From: Mesorhizobium sp.
GTDB taxonomy: Bacteria > Pseudomonadota > Alphaproteobacteria > Rhizobiales > Rhizobiaceae
DNA length: 64,000 bases
NCBI GenBank assembly: GCA_004020365.1
Contig: SAQR01000011.1
Coordinates: 1,944-65,943 of the forward strand
Direction: 5' to 3'
Position numbers and translations under genes: made by a program. Of this stretch, positions 54,201-63,020 are shown one piece after another. A model generated the notes under the pieces. That model worked only from the letters and a program-made list of their open reading frames with translations. It was not told the DNA's origin and searched no databases. Within the stretch, counting starts at the first letter, position 1. Each line of letters starts with the position of its first letter.

Positions 54201-54239
54201 AGAGCCCCATCCCGATTTTGTCGGGATGGGTTGGGCTCT
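54201..54239. terminator. Long hairpin, probable bidirectional terminator
   Basis: AGAGCCCCATCCCGA, loop TTTTG, then TCGGGATGGGTTGGGCTCT: 15-base left arm pairs with the right arm apart from a TT bulge. It lies between convergent genes (unknown at 53743 and mttB), so it can stop transcription from both sides. There is no long T tract. Confidence 0.55.
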
Positions 54240-54269
54240 GACCGTTTTCGGTTTTGACGAGAACCGTCT

Positions 54270-55859
54270 TCAGCCGCCCATGCCGCTGCGCGGCAGTTGG
54301 ATCAGATTGCCGAAGCGGGCGCGCAACTTGTCGTCGACCGGCTTCGGCACGTGGCGCGGGAAGCGCTCGGCGAGGATGCGTTTCTTCTCGATGATCGCCC
54401 GCTGCAATATGTCGGGCCTGCCTTTCTCGTTCCATTCCTTCGGCGAAAAGCGGTCGCCGACTGCCGGATAGAAATATTCCGTCTGCATCAGCCGCAGCGT
54501 CTGCTCGTTGCCGAGATAGTGACCCGGCCCCTTCAGGCAGACGTCGGCGATGGTGTCTATCGACAGCGACTCATCGGTCACCTCGATGCCGCGCACGCAG
54601 CGCAGGCAATGGCCGAGCATGTCGTTGTCGATGATCAGGCTTTCCAGGCAGAAGCCGAGCAGCGAGGCGTGCATGCCGGCCGATTCATAGACCAGGTTGA
54701 GGCCGGCAAGGCCGGCCATTACGTCAGTGATGCCCTTTTCGTAACCGGACTGAATGTCGGGCAGTTTCGAATCCGTCATCCCTGCAGCCGAACCGCCCGG
54801 CAGGTCGTAGAACTGCGCCATCTGGGCGCAGGCCGCGGTCAGCACCGCTTGCTCGGCCGAGCCGCCGGACATGGCGCCGGTCCTGAGGTCGGAGACGAAC
54901 GGCCAGGTGCCGAAGATCGCCGGATGCCCGGGTTTGATGGCGTTGACATAGACGAGGCCGGCGAGCACCTCAGCCACCGCTTGCACCACCGCACCGGCGA
55001 TCGCCGCCGGCGCCGTGGCGCCCGCCTGGCCGGCCGACAGCAGCAGGATCGGAATGCCGCCTTCGACGCAGGCCTCGAGCACGCCGCAGGCATCCTCGGC
55101 AAACTTCATCGGCGGCACGACAAAACAGTTCGAATTGGAGACGAAAGGCCGGGCGCGAAAATTCTCTTCGCCGCCGGCAATCGCATAGAGCATATCGAGC
55201 GCCGGCTTGACGTTCTCGCGCACCGTGAAGGATGTGCCGACATGCTTGGACGTGCCCATCACGCAGGCGTAAAGCGTGTTGAAATCCATATCGAGCGGAT
55301 CGGGAATGTCGCGCGGCACCATCGGCCGCTGGAAGAAATGGATGTTGTCGAGCCCTTCGACGATGCGGGCGGCGTCATAGATGTCCTGCAGCAGCGACTC
55401 GCGATAACAGCGCTTCTCGACGTCGACCAGATGCACCGCGGCGCCCGCCGTGCCGTAATGCACCCGCTTGCCCTGGATCAGCATGTCGTGCCTAGGGTCC
55501 TGGCCATGCAGGGTGAAATGGCGTGCCGCCTTCTTGATGGTGTCGAGGACGAGCGCGCGCGGAAAACGAATGCGGCCGTCCTCGCTGAGCGTGGCGCCGG
55601 CCTTGGTCAGCGCCTCGATGCAGGATGGGATGGCATTGGCGAAGCCGACCGTTTCAAGCAGCGTCAGCACCGCTTCGTGAATGCGCTCGCGGTCGTTGTC
55701 GCTGAGCGGCCCGTAGCTTCCGCCTTCGAGGCCGGCGCGCACCGGCTTGATATCATCGGCAAGGGGTGCCGCCCGCATGGCGCGACGCGCTTCGCGCCCG
55801 CCGGAACGCCGCGAACGCTGGTCCGAGGGCGTGTCCGGCTTCTCAACAGCCACTGACAT
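54270..55859 (-). CDS. MttB-family methyltransferase without pyrrolysine
   Basis: A 529-residue protein of the trimethylamine methyltransferase (MttB) superfamily. Methanogen MttB has an in-frame amber pyrrolysine codon; here the equivalent region, NLVYESAGMHASLLGFCLESLIIDNDM, is read through without any stop or unusual codon. Non-Pyl members include a glycine betaine:corrinoid methyltransferase (MtgB), so a betaine-like substrate is plausible but unproven, and no corrinoid protein gene is nearby. The N-terminal 50 residues are basic and variable. GGAG lies nine bases before ATG 55859. A MocR regulator lies upstream and a tandem direct repeat in between. Confidence 0.85.
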   Translation of the reverse strand: MSVAVEKPDTPSDQRSRRSGGREARRAMRAAPLADDIKPVRAGLEGGSYGPLSDNDRERIHEAVLTLLETVGFANAIPSCIEALTKAGATLSEDGRIRFPRALVLDTIKKAARHFTLHGQDPRHDMLIQGKRVHYGTAGAAVHLVDVEKRCYRESLLQDIYDAARIVEGLDNIHFFQRPMVPRDIPDPLDMDFNTLYACVMGTSKHVGTSFTVRENVKPALDMLYAIAGGEENFRARPFVSNSNCFVVPPMKFAEDACGVLEACVEGGIPILLLSAGQAGATAPAAIAGAVVQAVAEVLAGLVYVNAIKPGHPAIFGTWPFVSDLRTGAMSGGSAEQAVLTAACAQMAQFYDLPGGSAAGMTDSKLPDIQSGYEKGITDVMAGLAGLNLVYESAGMHASLLGFCLESLIIDNDMLGHCLRCVRGIEVTDESLSIDTIADVCLKGPGHYLGNEQTLRLMQTEYFYPAVGDRFSPKEWNEKGRPDILQRAIIEKKRILAERFPRHVPKPVDDKLRARFGNLIQLPRSGMGG

Positions 55860-55895
55860 GCGAGGCACTCCACCTTTAGCTGCGAAGCGGGCGGC

Positions 55896-55927
55896 GGTGG
55901 TTGGTCCACCAGGTGGTTGGTCCACCA
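55896..55927. promoter_or_regulatory. Exact 16-bp tandem direct repeat upstream of mttB
   Basis: GGTGGTTGGTCCACCA occurs twice without a gap. It is 37 bases upstream of the mttB start and downstream of the mocR gene. MocR-type regulators characteristically bind direct repeats, so this is the best candidate operator. A single related core, TGGACCA, is found upstream of mocR at about 57583-57589. Confidence 0.6.
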
Positions 55928-56053
55928 TCGGCCCGCTTCGTCCCCTTATCCCTCGAACTATGCCGCGGGCATTGGCACAGCCTATGAGCCAGACGGTCCC
56001 GTCGCATATGCCAGGGCGCTAAAGAACGGCGAGGTGCCGGCCCGGCCGAGGCA

Positions 56054-57547
56054 TCAAGCCGCGGCCGGCCTGCGCCCGGCCGCAGTCGCCAGTTCGCGGA
56101 TGCCGGGCTCGATGTGCTGCAGCGCAATCGAGGAGATGCCCAGCCGCATGAAGCGCGACGTCTTTTCGGTGCGGTCGAAGAAACGGTCGCCGGGCTCGAT
56201 GATCACGCTGCGCGAGGCGGCGGCCTCGGCCAGCCCGCGCGAATCGGTGCCGCGCGGCCCTTCGAGCCAGAGCGAGGCGCCACCGGCGGAATCGGTCGAG
56301 CGCCACTCCGGCAGGAAGGCGGAAATCGCATGGATCAGACGCTTGCGCCGTTCGTCGAAGGCGCTCGACAGCCGTCGCACCAGCGCCTCGTGATGGCCAA
56401 GCGACAGGAACAGCGCGACCGCGCGCTGGTTGTTGGCCGGCGGATGACGCAGCATGAAGCGGCGCAGTGCGCGAAGCTCGGAGATCAGTCCGGCCGAGGC
56501 GACGATGTAGCCGAGCCGCAGACCCGGAGCCAGCGTCTTCGACATCGAGCCGACATAGATGACGCGGCCGGACCGGTCGAGGCTCTTCAGCGCCTGCTGC
56601 GGCGCCTCGTCCAGAAGCTGGCTGTCATAGCCGTCCTCGATGATGATCTGGTTGTGACGGTTGGCGCGCGCCAGCAAATCCTGCCGGCGCTCCGCCGACA
56701 GCGGCACCATGGTCGGGCAATGGTGGCTGGGGGTCACGAAGACGAAGCCGGAATCGTTGGGAATAGAAGCGGTTACGATGCCGGAGTGGTCGACCGGAAC
56801 CGGTGTGACGTCGGCGCCGGCGAGCCGGAAGATCGAGCGCGCGTCGGGATAGCCGGGGTCTTCCATGGCCACTTTGGAGCCCTTGGTCATCAGCAGTGTC
56901 GCCAGCATGTAGAGCGCGTTCTGCGCGCCGAGCGTGACGATGATCTCATCGGGATTGGCGAAGATGCCGCGCCGCGGCAACAGCCGCGCCTGGATCTGCT
57001 CGATCAAAAGCAGATCGTCGCGATCGACCATGTCGGACGCCCAGTTGCGGATCTCGAGCACGGCGAGCGCCATGCGGTTGCACTCGCGCCACTCGGCGGT
57101 CGGGAACAGTGCCGGATCGAACTGACCATAGACGAAGGGGTAGGACGACTTGATCCAGTTGTCGTGCTTGGCCGGCGGCGGCATGTCGCTGGCCGCGATC
57201 TGCCGGCGCGCCTTCCAGTCGATCTCATTGGCCTGGTCGGGCGCCTTCTGGTGCGGTTTGGCCGGCGTCGCCAGCACCTCCGGATTGACGAAATGGCCGC
57301 GCCGTTCGCGCGCCACCAGGAAACCCTGATCGACGAGCTGCTGGAAGGCCAGTACCACGGTGCCGCGCGCCACGCCAAGTTTCTCGGCCAGGATTCGGCA
57401 GGACGGAAGCGGCATCGAAGCGGCAATTTGCCGGTCGAGGATGGCGGCGACGATCGCTTGGCGGATCTGCGCCTGCAGGGTCTGGCCGGATTCCGCCGAA
57501 ATCCGGAACAGGCCGGACCATATGGCCGTGTCGTTTCGCTGTGGCAT
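56054..57547 (-). CDS. MocR-type regulator (GntR HTH + aminotransferase fold)
   Basis: A 497-residue chimeric transcription factor. N-terminal GntR helix-turn-helix (about 20-90: LQAQIRQAIVAAILDRQIAASMPLPSCRILAEKLGVARGTVVLAFQQLVDQGFLV), a linker, then a class I aminotransferase-like domain with the PLP lysine in YVGSMSKTLAPGLRLGYIV. It probably senses an amine or PLP adduct. It is codirectional with and 194 bp upstream of the MttB homologue; the direct repeat between them suggests it controls that gene. ATG 57547 has GAGGA upstream. The long divergent region to pgi contains a striking array of inverted repeats. Confidence 0.88.
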   Translation of the reverse strand: MPQRNDTAIWSGLFRISAESGQTLQAQIRQAIVAAILDRQIAASMPLPSCRILAEKLGVARGTVVLAFQQLVDQGFLVARERRGHFVNPEVLATPAKPHQKAPDQANEIDWKARRQIAASDMPPPAKHDNWIKSSYPFVYGQFDPALFPTAEWRECNRMALAVLEIRNWASDMVDRDDLLLIEQIQARLLPRRGIFANPDEIIVTLGAQNALYMLATLLMTKGSKVAMEDPGYPDARSIFRLAGADVTPVPVDHSGIVTASIPNDSGFVFVTPSHHCPTMVPLSAERRQDLLARANRHNQIIIEDGYDSQLLDEAPQQALKSLDRSGRVIYVGSMSKTLAPGLRLGYIVASAGLISELRALRRFMLRHPPANNQRAVALFLSLGHHEALVRRLSSAFDERRKRLIHAISAFLPEWRSTDSAGGASLWLEGPRGTDSRGLAEAAASRSVIIEPGDRFFDRTEKTSRFMRLGISSIALQHIEPGIRELATAAGRRPAAA

Positions 57548-57927
57548 GGGAGTGTTCCTCGATGGCCAGCCTTTTTCACCTGGCTGGACCAGTCGAATGT
57601 ACCGGTGGCACAAGCTGTTGCGCCAATCAATTTTTCTGATCGCTGGGATTTACGCCAGTGATCCATCCCCCGGGTGACGCAACGCGTCATCCCCAGGGTG
57701 ACGCTGTGCGTCATCCCCAGTGCGACGCAACGCGTCGTCGCTGCTTGACGCAACGCGTCTTCGCTGCGTGACGCTTTGCCTCATCGCCGCCTGACGCCCA
57801 GCTGTGACGGCGTGCGTCATCGCTGCGCATTGAAACCAGTCGATTTCGGCTAGATAGTTTGGACGCGACGACACGCGCCGGAAACATCCGGTCTGATATA
57901 TTGGCATTCAAGGCTCGGAGTGAGGCA
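57548..57927. other. 380-bp divergent intergenic region between mocR and pgi
   Basis: The left 110 bases contain the mocR leader with TGGACCA. From 57672 to 57825 a row of TGACGC-N3-GCGTCA inverted repeats fills the region (listed separately). The right 100 bases hold the pgi promoter area, with GATAGTTTGGACG and TGATATATTGG as AT-rich patches. I see no real reading frame. Confidence 0.6.
57675..57819. repeat. Array of TGACGC-N3-GCGTCA inverted repeats at 23-24 bp spacing
   Basis: Units start at 57675 (TGACGCAACGCGTCA), 57699 (TGACGCTGTGCGTCA), 57723 (CGACGCAACGCGTCG), 57746 (TGACGCAACGCGTCT), 57769 (TGACGCTTTGCCTCA), 57792 (only the left arm is clear) and 57805 (TGACGGCGTGCGTCA). Spacers are similar (TCCCCAG-like at first, then TCGCTGC-like). 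Arms vary while staying mostly complementary, most clearly in the third unit, where both ends change together. Confidence 0.75.
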
Positions 57928-59571
57928 GTGGATCAATCGTCCTTTCAAAAACAGCTCGACGCCCTGCGCGATCACCGTGCGGCCAGATCGGGCAACATGC
58001 GCGAGGCCTTCGCTGCCGATCCGCAGCGCTTCGAAAAATTCTCCGCCAGCGACGGCGACCTGCTGCTCGACTGGTCGAAATGCGCGGTCGATGCGCAGAC
58101 GATGGTTTTGCTGGAGCAACTGGCGGCGGCCGCCGATCTCGAAGGCCGGCGCGCCGCGATGTTCTCGGGCAAGAAGATCAACGTCACCGAAGGCCGCGCC
58201 GTGCTGCACACCGCGCTGCGCAACCTGAACGGCAAGGGCATCGTGCTCGACGGTCAGGACGTGAAGGCGGAGGTTATCGCCGTGCTCGATGCGATGGGCG
58301 CCTTCGCCGACGCCGTGCGCTCCGGCAAGGCGGCCGGCGCCACCGGCAAGAAGATCACCGACATCGTCAACATCGGCATCGGCGGGTCCGATCTTGGCCC
58401 GGCCATGGCGACGCTGGCGCTGGCGCCCTATCACGACGGGCCGCGGACGCACTACGTGTCCAACATCGACGGCGCCCATATCCACGACACGCTGAAGGGC
58501 CTCTCCGCCGAAACCACGCTGTTCATCGTTGCTTCCAAGACCTTCACCACCATCGAGACCATGACCAATGCCGAGACGGCGCGCGAATGGGTGCAGAAGG
58601 CGCTCGGCAAGGAAGCGGTCGGCAAGCATTTCGCCGCCGTCTCGACGGCGCTCGACCTGGTGGCAAAATTCGGCATCGCGTCCGACCGCGTCTTTGGCTT
58701 CTGGGACTGGGTCGGCGGACGCTATTCGGTGTGGGGCGCGATCGGCCTGCCGGTGATGATCGCCGTCGGCCCGAAGAATTTTCGCGCCTTTCTCGATGGC
58801 GCGCATGCGATGGACGAACATTTCCAGACAGCGCCGCTGGCCAAAAACCTGCCGGCGCTGATGGGGCTGATCGGCTGGTGGCATCGGGTGATCTGCCAAT
58901 ACCCCGCCCGCGCCGTCATTCCCTACGACCAGCGCCTGTCCAGGCTGCCGGCCTATCTGCAGCAACTCGACATGGAATCGAACGGCAAGAGCGTCACCCT
59001 CGACGGCGGCGCTGTGACGACGCCGACCGGCCCGCTGGTCTGGGGCGAGCCCGGCACCAATGGCCAGCACGCCTTCTTCCAGCTGCTGCACCAGGGCAGC
59101 GATTTCATTCCGGTCGAATTCCTCGCCGCCGCGATCGGCCATGAGCCGGATCTCAAGCACCACCACGACCTGTTGCTCGCCAACTGCCTGGCCCAGTCGG
59201 AGGCGTTCATGAAGGGCCGCACGCTGGAGGAAGCGCGCGCGCAGATGCTGGCAAAAGGCATGGCGCCGGCCGAGGTCGACAGGATCGCCCCGCACCGCGT
59301 CTTCTCCGGCAACCGGCCCTCGGTGACGATCCTCTATAGACAGCTCGACCCGCATACGTTCGGACGGCTGATCGCGCTCTATGAGCACCGCGTCTTCGTC
59401 GAGGGCACGCTGTTCAACATCAATTCCTTCGACCAGTGGGGCGTCGAGCTGGGCAAGGAACTGGCGACCGGCCTGCTGCCTGTCGTGGAAGGCAAGGAGA
59501 ATGCCGCAAAGCGGGATGCTTCGACCGCCGGACTGGTGGGACACATCCATCGATTGCGCGGATCGGAGTAA
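57928..59571 (+). CDS. pgi: Glucose-6-phosphate isomerase
   Basis: Interconverts glucose-6-phosphate and fructose-6-phosphate. It is 547 residues long, typical for the bacterial enzyme. PGI signatures are [19 protein letters not shown] and, near the C-terminus, [18 protein letters not shown]; the substrate loop [15 protein letters not shown] is intact. GTG 57928 is chosen because GGAG lies seven bases upstream and the family N-terminus begins soon after; a TTG at 57859 would add 23 unconserved residues. The upstream region holds the inverted-repeat array. The HAD gene follows after five bases. Confidence 0.95.
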   Translation: MDQSSFQKQLDALRDHRAARSGNMREAFAADPQRFEKFSASDGDLLLDWSKCAVDAQTMVLLEQLAAAADLEGRRAAMFSGKKINVTEGRAVLHTALRNLNGKGIVLDGQDVKAEVIAVLDAMGAFADAVRSGKAAGATGKKITDIVNIGIGGSDLGPAMATLALAPYHDGPRTHYVSNIDGAHIHDTLKGLSAETTLFIVASKTFTTIETMTNAETAREWVQKALGKEAVGKHFAAVSTALDLVAKFGIASDRVFGFWDWVGGRYSVWGAIGLPVMIAVGPKNFRAFLDGAHAMDEHFQTAPLAKNLPALMGLIGWWHRVICQYPARAVIPYDQRLSRLPAYLQQLDMESNGKSVTLDGGAVTTPTGPLVWGEPGTNGQHAFFQLLHQGSDFIPVEFLAAAIGHEPDLKHHHDLLLANCLAQSEAFMKGRTLEEARAQMLAKGMAPAEVDRIAPHRVFSGNRPSVTILYRQLDPHTFGRLIALYEHRVFVEGTLFNINSFDQWGVELGKELATGLLPVVEGKENAAKRDASTAGLVGHIHRLRGSE

Positions 59572-59576
59572 GCGGC

Positions 59577-60299
59577 TTGGCCGAGATCAAGGGAATATTG
59601 TTCGACAAGGACGGCACGCTTGTCGACTTCAACGCGACCTGGCTCGGCGTTGCCGATTTCATGGCTATGGATGCGGCGGAGGGCGACCGCTGGAAGGCCG
59701 ACCGGCTGCTTGCCGCGGCGGGCTACGATTTCGCCACCAAACGCTTCAAGCCCGATTCCATCTTTGCCTCCGGCACCAACATGGATGTCGTCGAGCTTTG
59801 GTTTCCGCGGCTGTCGGATGAAGAGCAGATGCTTGCCGTCGCCCGCTTCAACGAGATCACCTCGGTGCAGGGTTCGGCGATGGCGGTGGCGCTGCCCGGC
59901 ATCGTCGAGACGCTTGGCGTTCTTCACAGGAAATCCTACCGGCTCGGCGTCGCCACCAACGATTCGACCACTGGCGCGGAGAAGACGTTGCTGACGCTGG
60001 GCGTCGCGCAGCTGTTCGAGGCCGCCTATGGTTACGACGCGGTGGCCAATCCGAAACCGGCGCCCGATACGATCCTCGCCTTCTCGGACCTGACCGGCCT
60101 GAGACCGGCCGCGATCGCCGTGGTCGGCGACAATCGCCACGATCTGGAGATGGCGCGGGCCGGCGGCTGCGGCCTGGCGATCGGCGTGCTGTCCGGCACC
60201 GGCACGCGGGAATCGCTGTCGCAGATCGCCGATGTCATTCTGGATTCGGTTGCCGAACTGCCTGACTTTCTTTCGGCAAGGGTCAAGGAGACGGTCTGA
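59577..60299 (+). CDS. HAD-superfamily hydrolase (phosphoglycolate-phosphatase-like)
   Basis: A 240-residue HAD phosphatase. Motif I is ILFDKDGTLVDFNATW, motif II VATNDSTT, the Lys in NPKPAPDT and motif IV AVVGDNRHDLEMARAGG. The cap is of the C1 type; the exact phosphate ester is unknown. The start is TTG 59577, with GGAG seven bases upstream; it follows the pgi stop codon closely, so the two are cotranscribed. The 3' end overlaps the convergent methyltransferase gene by 17 bases. Confidence 0.84.
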   Translation: MAEIKGILFDKDGTLVDFNATWLGVADFMAMDAAEGDRWKADRLLAAAGYDFATKRFKPDSIFASGTNMDVVELWFPRLSDEEQMLAVARFNEITSVQGSAMAVALPGIVETLGVLHRKSYRLGVATNDSTTGAEKTLLTLGVAQLFEAAYGYDAVANPKPAPDTILAFSDLTGLRPAAIAVVGDNRHDLEMARAGGCGLAIGVLSGTGTRESLSQIADVILDSVAELPDFLSARVKETV

Positions 60300-61047
60300 G
60301 TTCGCCTCCGAGCTGCTCCGGCTCGAACGAGAAGACGCCGCTCGGCTTCATCGCGTCGCCGATCTGGCCGACATCCGGCACCTGGTATTCGGCCAGCAGG
60401 CGCAGCCGCGAGCGGGGCAGGTAGGCGCGGCCCGGGTCGCCGATCAGCACATCGATGCCGGCGGCCAGGCAGCGGTCGAGGAAGGCGATGACCCGGTCGG
60501 CGAGATCTTGTCGGTAAAACAAGTCGCCGGCTGCGACGACGTCCACCGGCGGCGGCGGCCCAGCGGTGATATCCTCGCCGACGACCGAGATTGCGACGCC
60601 ATTCGCCGCCGCATTGAGAGCAAGCGCGGCGACGCCGTTGCGGTCGATCTCGGATGCAATCACTTCGCTGGCGCCGGCCTTTGCCGCGGCGATACCGACT
60701 AGGCCAGACCCGGCGCCGATATCGAGCACGCGAAGCCCGGCCACGGTCTCCGGCCGATCGAGGATGTAGCGGGCAAGCACAGCGCCGCCGGCCCAGGCAT
60801 AGGCCCAGTAAGGTGGCTGCGGCTCGGGGCCATCCTCGTCGGCTTCGGTTTCCTCACCTTCCGGCTCGGCGGCTCGTGCTTCGGAACGCGTCAGCCGCCA
60901 CAGGCCGCTTGCCGGATGGGCTGTGTAAAGGCGGATCTCGGGAAGTGCCGGAACAGGGGCGATACGCATGTTCGCCTTGATGAACGTCAGCGAATCGGGA
61001 CGGGAAAGCGTATCCGCCGCGTCATCGACAGTAAGGCAATCGTCCAA
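60283..61047 (-). CDS. Class I methyltransferase of the nicotinamide-N-methylase/PrmA-like group
   Basis: A methyltransferase of about 254 residues. Motif I is VLDIGAGSGLVGIAAAKAGA, then VIASEIDRNGVAALALNAAANG and VDVVAAGDLFYRQDLADRVIAFL. The N-terminal FIKANMRIAPVPALPEIRLYTAHPASGLWRL is the usual prelude in this group, which acts on protein lysines or small molecules. An acidic insert (EGEETEADEDGPEPQPPYW) precedes motif I. Start is uncertain: TTG 61047 keeps the conserved prelude; ATG 60969 would cut it. It follows the fadD-like gene with only 8 bp between, so it probably belongs to that transcript. Confidence 0.75.
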   Translation of the reverse strand: MDDCLTVDDAADTLSRPDSLTFIKANMRIAPVPALPEIRLYTAHPASGLWRLTRSEARAAEPEGEETEADEDGPEPQPPYWAYAWAGGAVLARYILDRPETVAGLRVLDIGAGSGLVGIAAAKAGASEVIASEIDRNGVAALALNAAANGVAISVVGEDITAGPPPPVDVVAAGDLFYRQDLADRVIAFLDRCLAAGIDVLIGDPGRAYLPRSRLRLLAEYQVPDVGQIGDAMKPSGVFSFEPEQLGGELRPSP

Positions 61048-61055
61048 AATCGCGC

Positions 61056-63020
61056 CTATTCCCGCAATGCCCGCCGCAGGATCTTGCCCACCGGCGTTTT
61101 CGGCAGTTCGGTCCGAAACTCGATGTATTTTGGCCGCTTGTAACCGGTCAGGTTCTCACGGCAATAGACAGTCAGCACCTCTGCGGTCAGCAACGGGTCC
61201 TTCTTGACGACGAACAGCTTCGGCACTTCGCCCGAATGCTCGTCCGGCACGCCGATCGCGGCAACTTCGAGCACGCCCGGATGCAGCGCCACCACTTCCT
61301 CGAGTTCGTTCGGATAGACGTTGAAGCCGGACACAAGGATCATGTCCTTCTTGCGGTCGACGATCTTGGTGTAGCCGCGCTCGTCCATGAAGCCCATGTC
61401 GCCCGACTTGAAGAAACCGTCCTTGGTCATCACCTTGGCGGTCTCGTCCGGCCGGTTCCAGTAACCGGCCATCACCTGCGGTCCGCGTATGCAGATCTCG
61501 CCGACTTCGCCGGGCGGCAAATCATTGCCGTCTTCGTCGCGGATGGCGATTTCTGTCGAGGGCAGCGGCAGGCCGATCGTGCCGGTGAAGTTGCCATCGC
61601 TGAATGTGTTGGCGGTGGCCACCGGCGAGGTTTCCGAAAGCCCGTAGCCCTCGGTGACCGGGCAGCCGGTCAACGCCTTCCAGCGCTCGGCGACACCCTT
61701 CTGCACCGCCATGCCGCCACCCAGCGTCAGGATCAGTGGCCTGAAGTCGAGTTTGCGGAAATCCTCATTGTTGAGCAGCGCGTTGAACAGCGTGTTGAGG
61801 CCAGGAAAGATGTGGATCGGGTATTTGCCGAGTTGCTTGACGAAGCCGGGAATGTCGCGCGGATTGGGAATGAGTATGTTCTGGCCACCCAGTTGCATGC
61901 CCATCAGTGCGTTCACCGTCAGCGCGAAGATATGGTAGAGCGGCAGCGCGCAGACGAAGTTGAGATGCGCCGGTTTTGGCTTGACCGTGAAGGCGTCCTC
62001 GATCCACAGCGCGTTCTGCGCGACGTTGGCCAGCACGTTGCTGTGCAGCAGCACCGCGCCCTTCGAGATGCCGGTGGTGCCGCCGGTATATTGCAGGAAG
62101 GCGACGTCGTCGGCAGCGACCTTCACCGGCTTGAAACTCATGCCGGCGCCTGCCTTCAACGCCGCGTTGAACTTGACATGGCCCGGCAGCGACCAGGCCG
62201 GCACCATCTTCTTCACGCGACGCACGACGAGATTGACGATCGTCCCCTTGAGGCCGCCAAGCATGTCGCCCATCGCCGCGACCACGACATGCTTGACCGC
62301 CGTTTTAGCGATCACCGCCTGCAAGGTGCTGGCGAAATTCTCGAGAATGACGATGGCTTGCGCGCCAGAATCCTTGAGCTGATGCTCCAACTCGCGTGGC
62401 GTGTAGAGCGGGTTGACGTTGACCACGACATAGCCGGCGCGCAGCACTGCCATCATCGCCACCGGATATTGCAGCACGTTCGGCATCATCAGTGCGACGC
62501 GCGCGCCTTTCGGCAGTCCCGTCGATTGCAGATAGGCGCCGAAGGCGGCCGATTGCCGCTCGACTTCCGCATAGGTGATGGTCTTGCCCATGCAGGTAAA
62601 GGCGGGCCGGCTGGCGTACTGCTTGCAGACGTCGGCGAGCAGATCACCGATGGAGCCGAAGGGCAGAGCGCCGATCTCGGCAGGAACGACTTTCGGATAG
62701 CTTTTGAGCCAGGGTTTTTTGAGCCAAGTTTTTTCCGGCAATCCGGCGGCAGCGGCATTCGGCAAACTTCCGGCCGGACCTGGCTTTGACGCCGAAGCCG
62801 TGGTCGGTGCCGCCTTCACCGCTGGTTTGATGGCGGCGGGCTTTGCGCCAGCCTTCGCGGATGCATTGATCTTCGCGGATGCATCGGTCTTGGCGGACAC
62901 AGCGGCCGCCTTCGGCTTGGCTTTGGCCGTCGCCGCGTTTGGCTTGTCGGGGCTGGCCGGTTTCGTAGCAGTTTTGGCCTTGGCTGTCGCTGGTGCCGTC
63001 GTCCTTGGTGTTTTTGCCAC
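61056..63020 (-). CDS. fadD: Long-chain acyl-CoA synthetase (FadD type) with Lys/Ala-rich N-terminal tail
   Basis: A 654-residue AMP-binding enzyme that activates fatty acids to acyl-CoA. Core motifs: P-loop FLQYTGGTTGISKGAVLLH, EGYGLSETSPVA, FKSGDMGFMDERGYTKIVDRKKDMILVSGFNVYPNELEEVVA and the catalytic Lys near the end (PKTPVGKILRRALRE). Ordinary FadD is about 560 residues; here the first ~95 residues are an extra Lys/Ala/Pro-rich, histone-H1-like tail with no acidic stretch. The start is GTG 63020, with GGGAGGGACGA upstream, so the tail is likely translated. Near residue 97 WLKKPWLKSYP is a short duplication. Confidence 0.88.
   Translation of the reverse strand: MAKTPRTTAPATAKAKTATKPASPDKPNAATAKAKPKAAAVSAKTDASAKINASAKAGAKPAAIKPAVKAAPTTASASKPGPAGSLPNAAAAGLPEKTWLKKPWLKSYPKVVPAEIGALPFGSIGDLLADVCKQYASRPAFTCMGKTITYAEVERQSAAFGAYLQSTGLPKGARVALMMPNVLQYPVAMMAVLRAGYVVVNVNPLYTPRELEHQLKDSGAQAIVILENFASTLQAVIAKTAVKHVVVAAMGDMLGGLKGTIVNLVVRRVKKMVPAWSLPGHVKFNAALKAGAGMSFKPVKVAADDVAFLQYTGGTTGISKGAVLLHSNVLANVAQNALWIEDAFTVKPKPAHLNFVCALPLYHIFALTVNALMGMQLGGQNILIPNPRDIPGFVKQLGKYPIHIFPGLNTLFNALLNNEDFRKLDFRPLILTLGGGMAVQKGVAERWKALTGCPVTEGYGLSETSPVATANTFSDGNFTGTIGLPLPSTEIAIRDEDGNDLPPGEVGEICIRGPQVMAGYWNRPDETAKVMTKDGFFKSGDMGFMDERGYTKIVDRKKDMILVSGFNVYPNELEEVVALHPGVLEVAAIGVPDEHSGEVPKLFVVKKDPLLTAEVLTVYCRENLTGYKRPKYIEFRTELPKTPVGKILRRALRE

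Noticed and set aside
54301-55859. Amber (pyrrolysine) codon in the MttB homologue
   Set aside because: The aligned region is fully sense coded and the frame is uninterrupted.
57672-57825. Possible short CRISPR array
   Set aside because: Repeats are regularly spaced, but the spacers are only 8-9 bases and similar to each other, the repeats are short palindromes, and there are no cas genes.
57850-59550. 566-residue open frame on the minus strand opposite pgi
   Set aside because: It is an antisense shadow of pgi; the composition is that of reverse-read GC-rich codons and no domain is recognisable.
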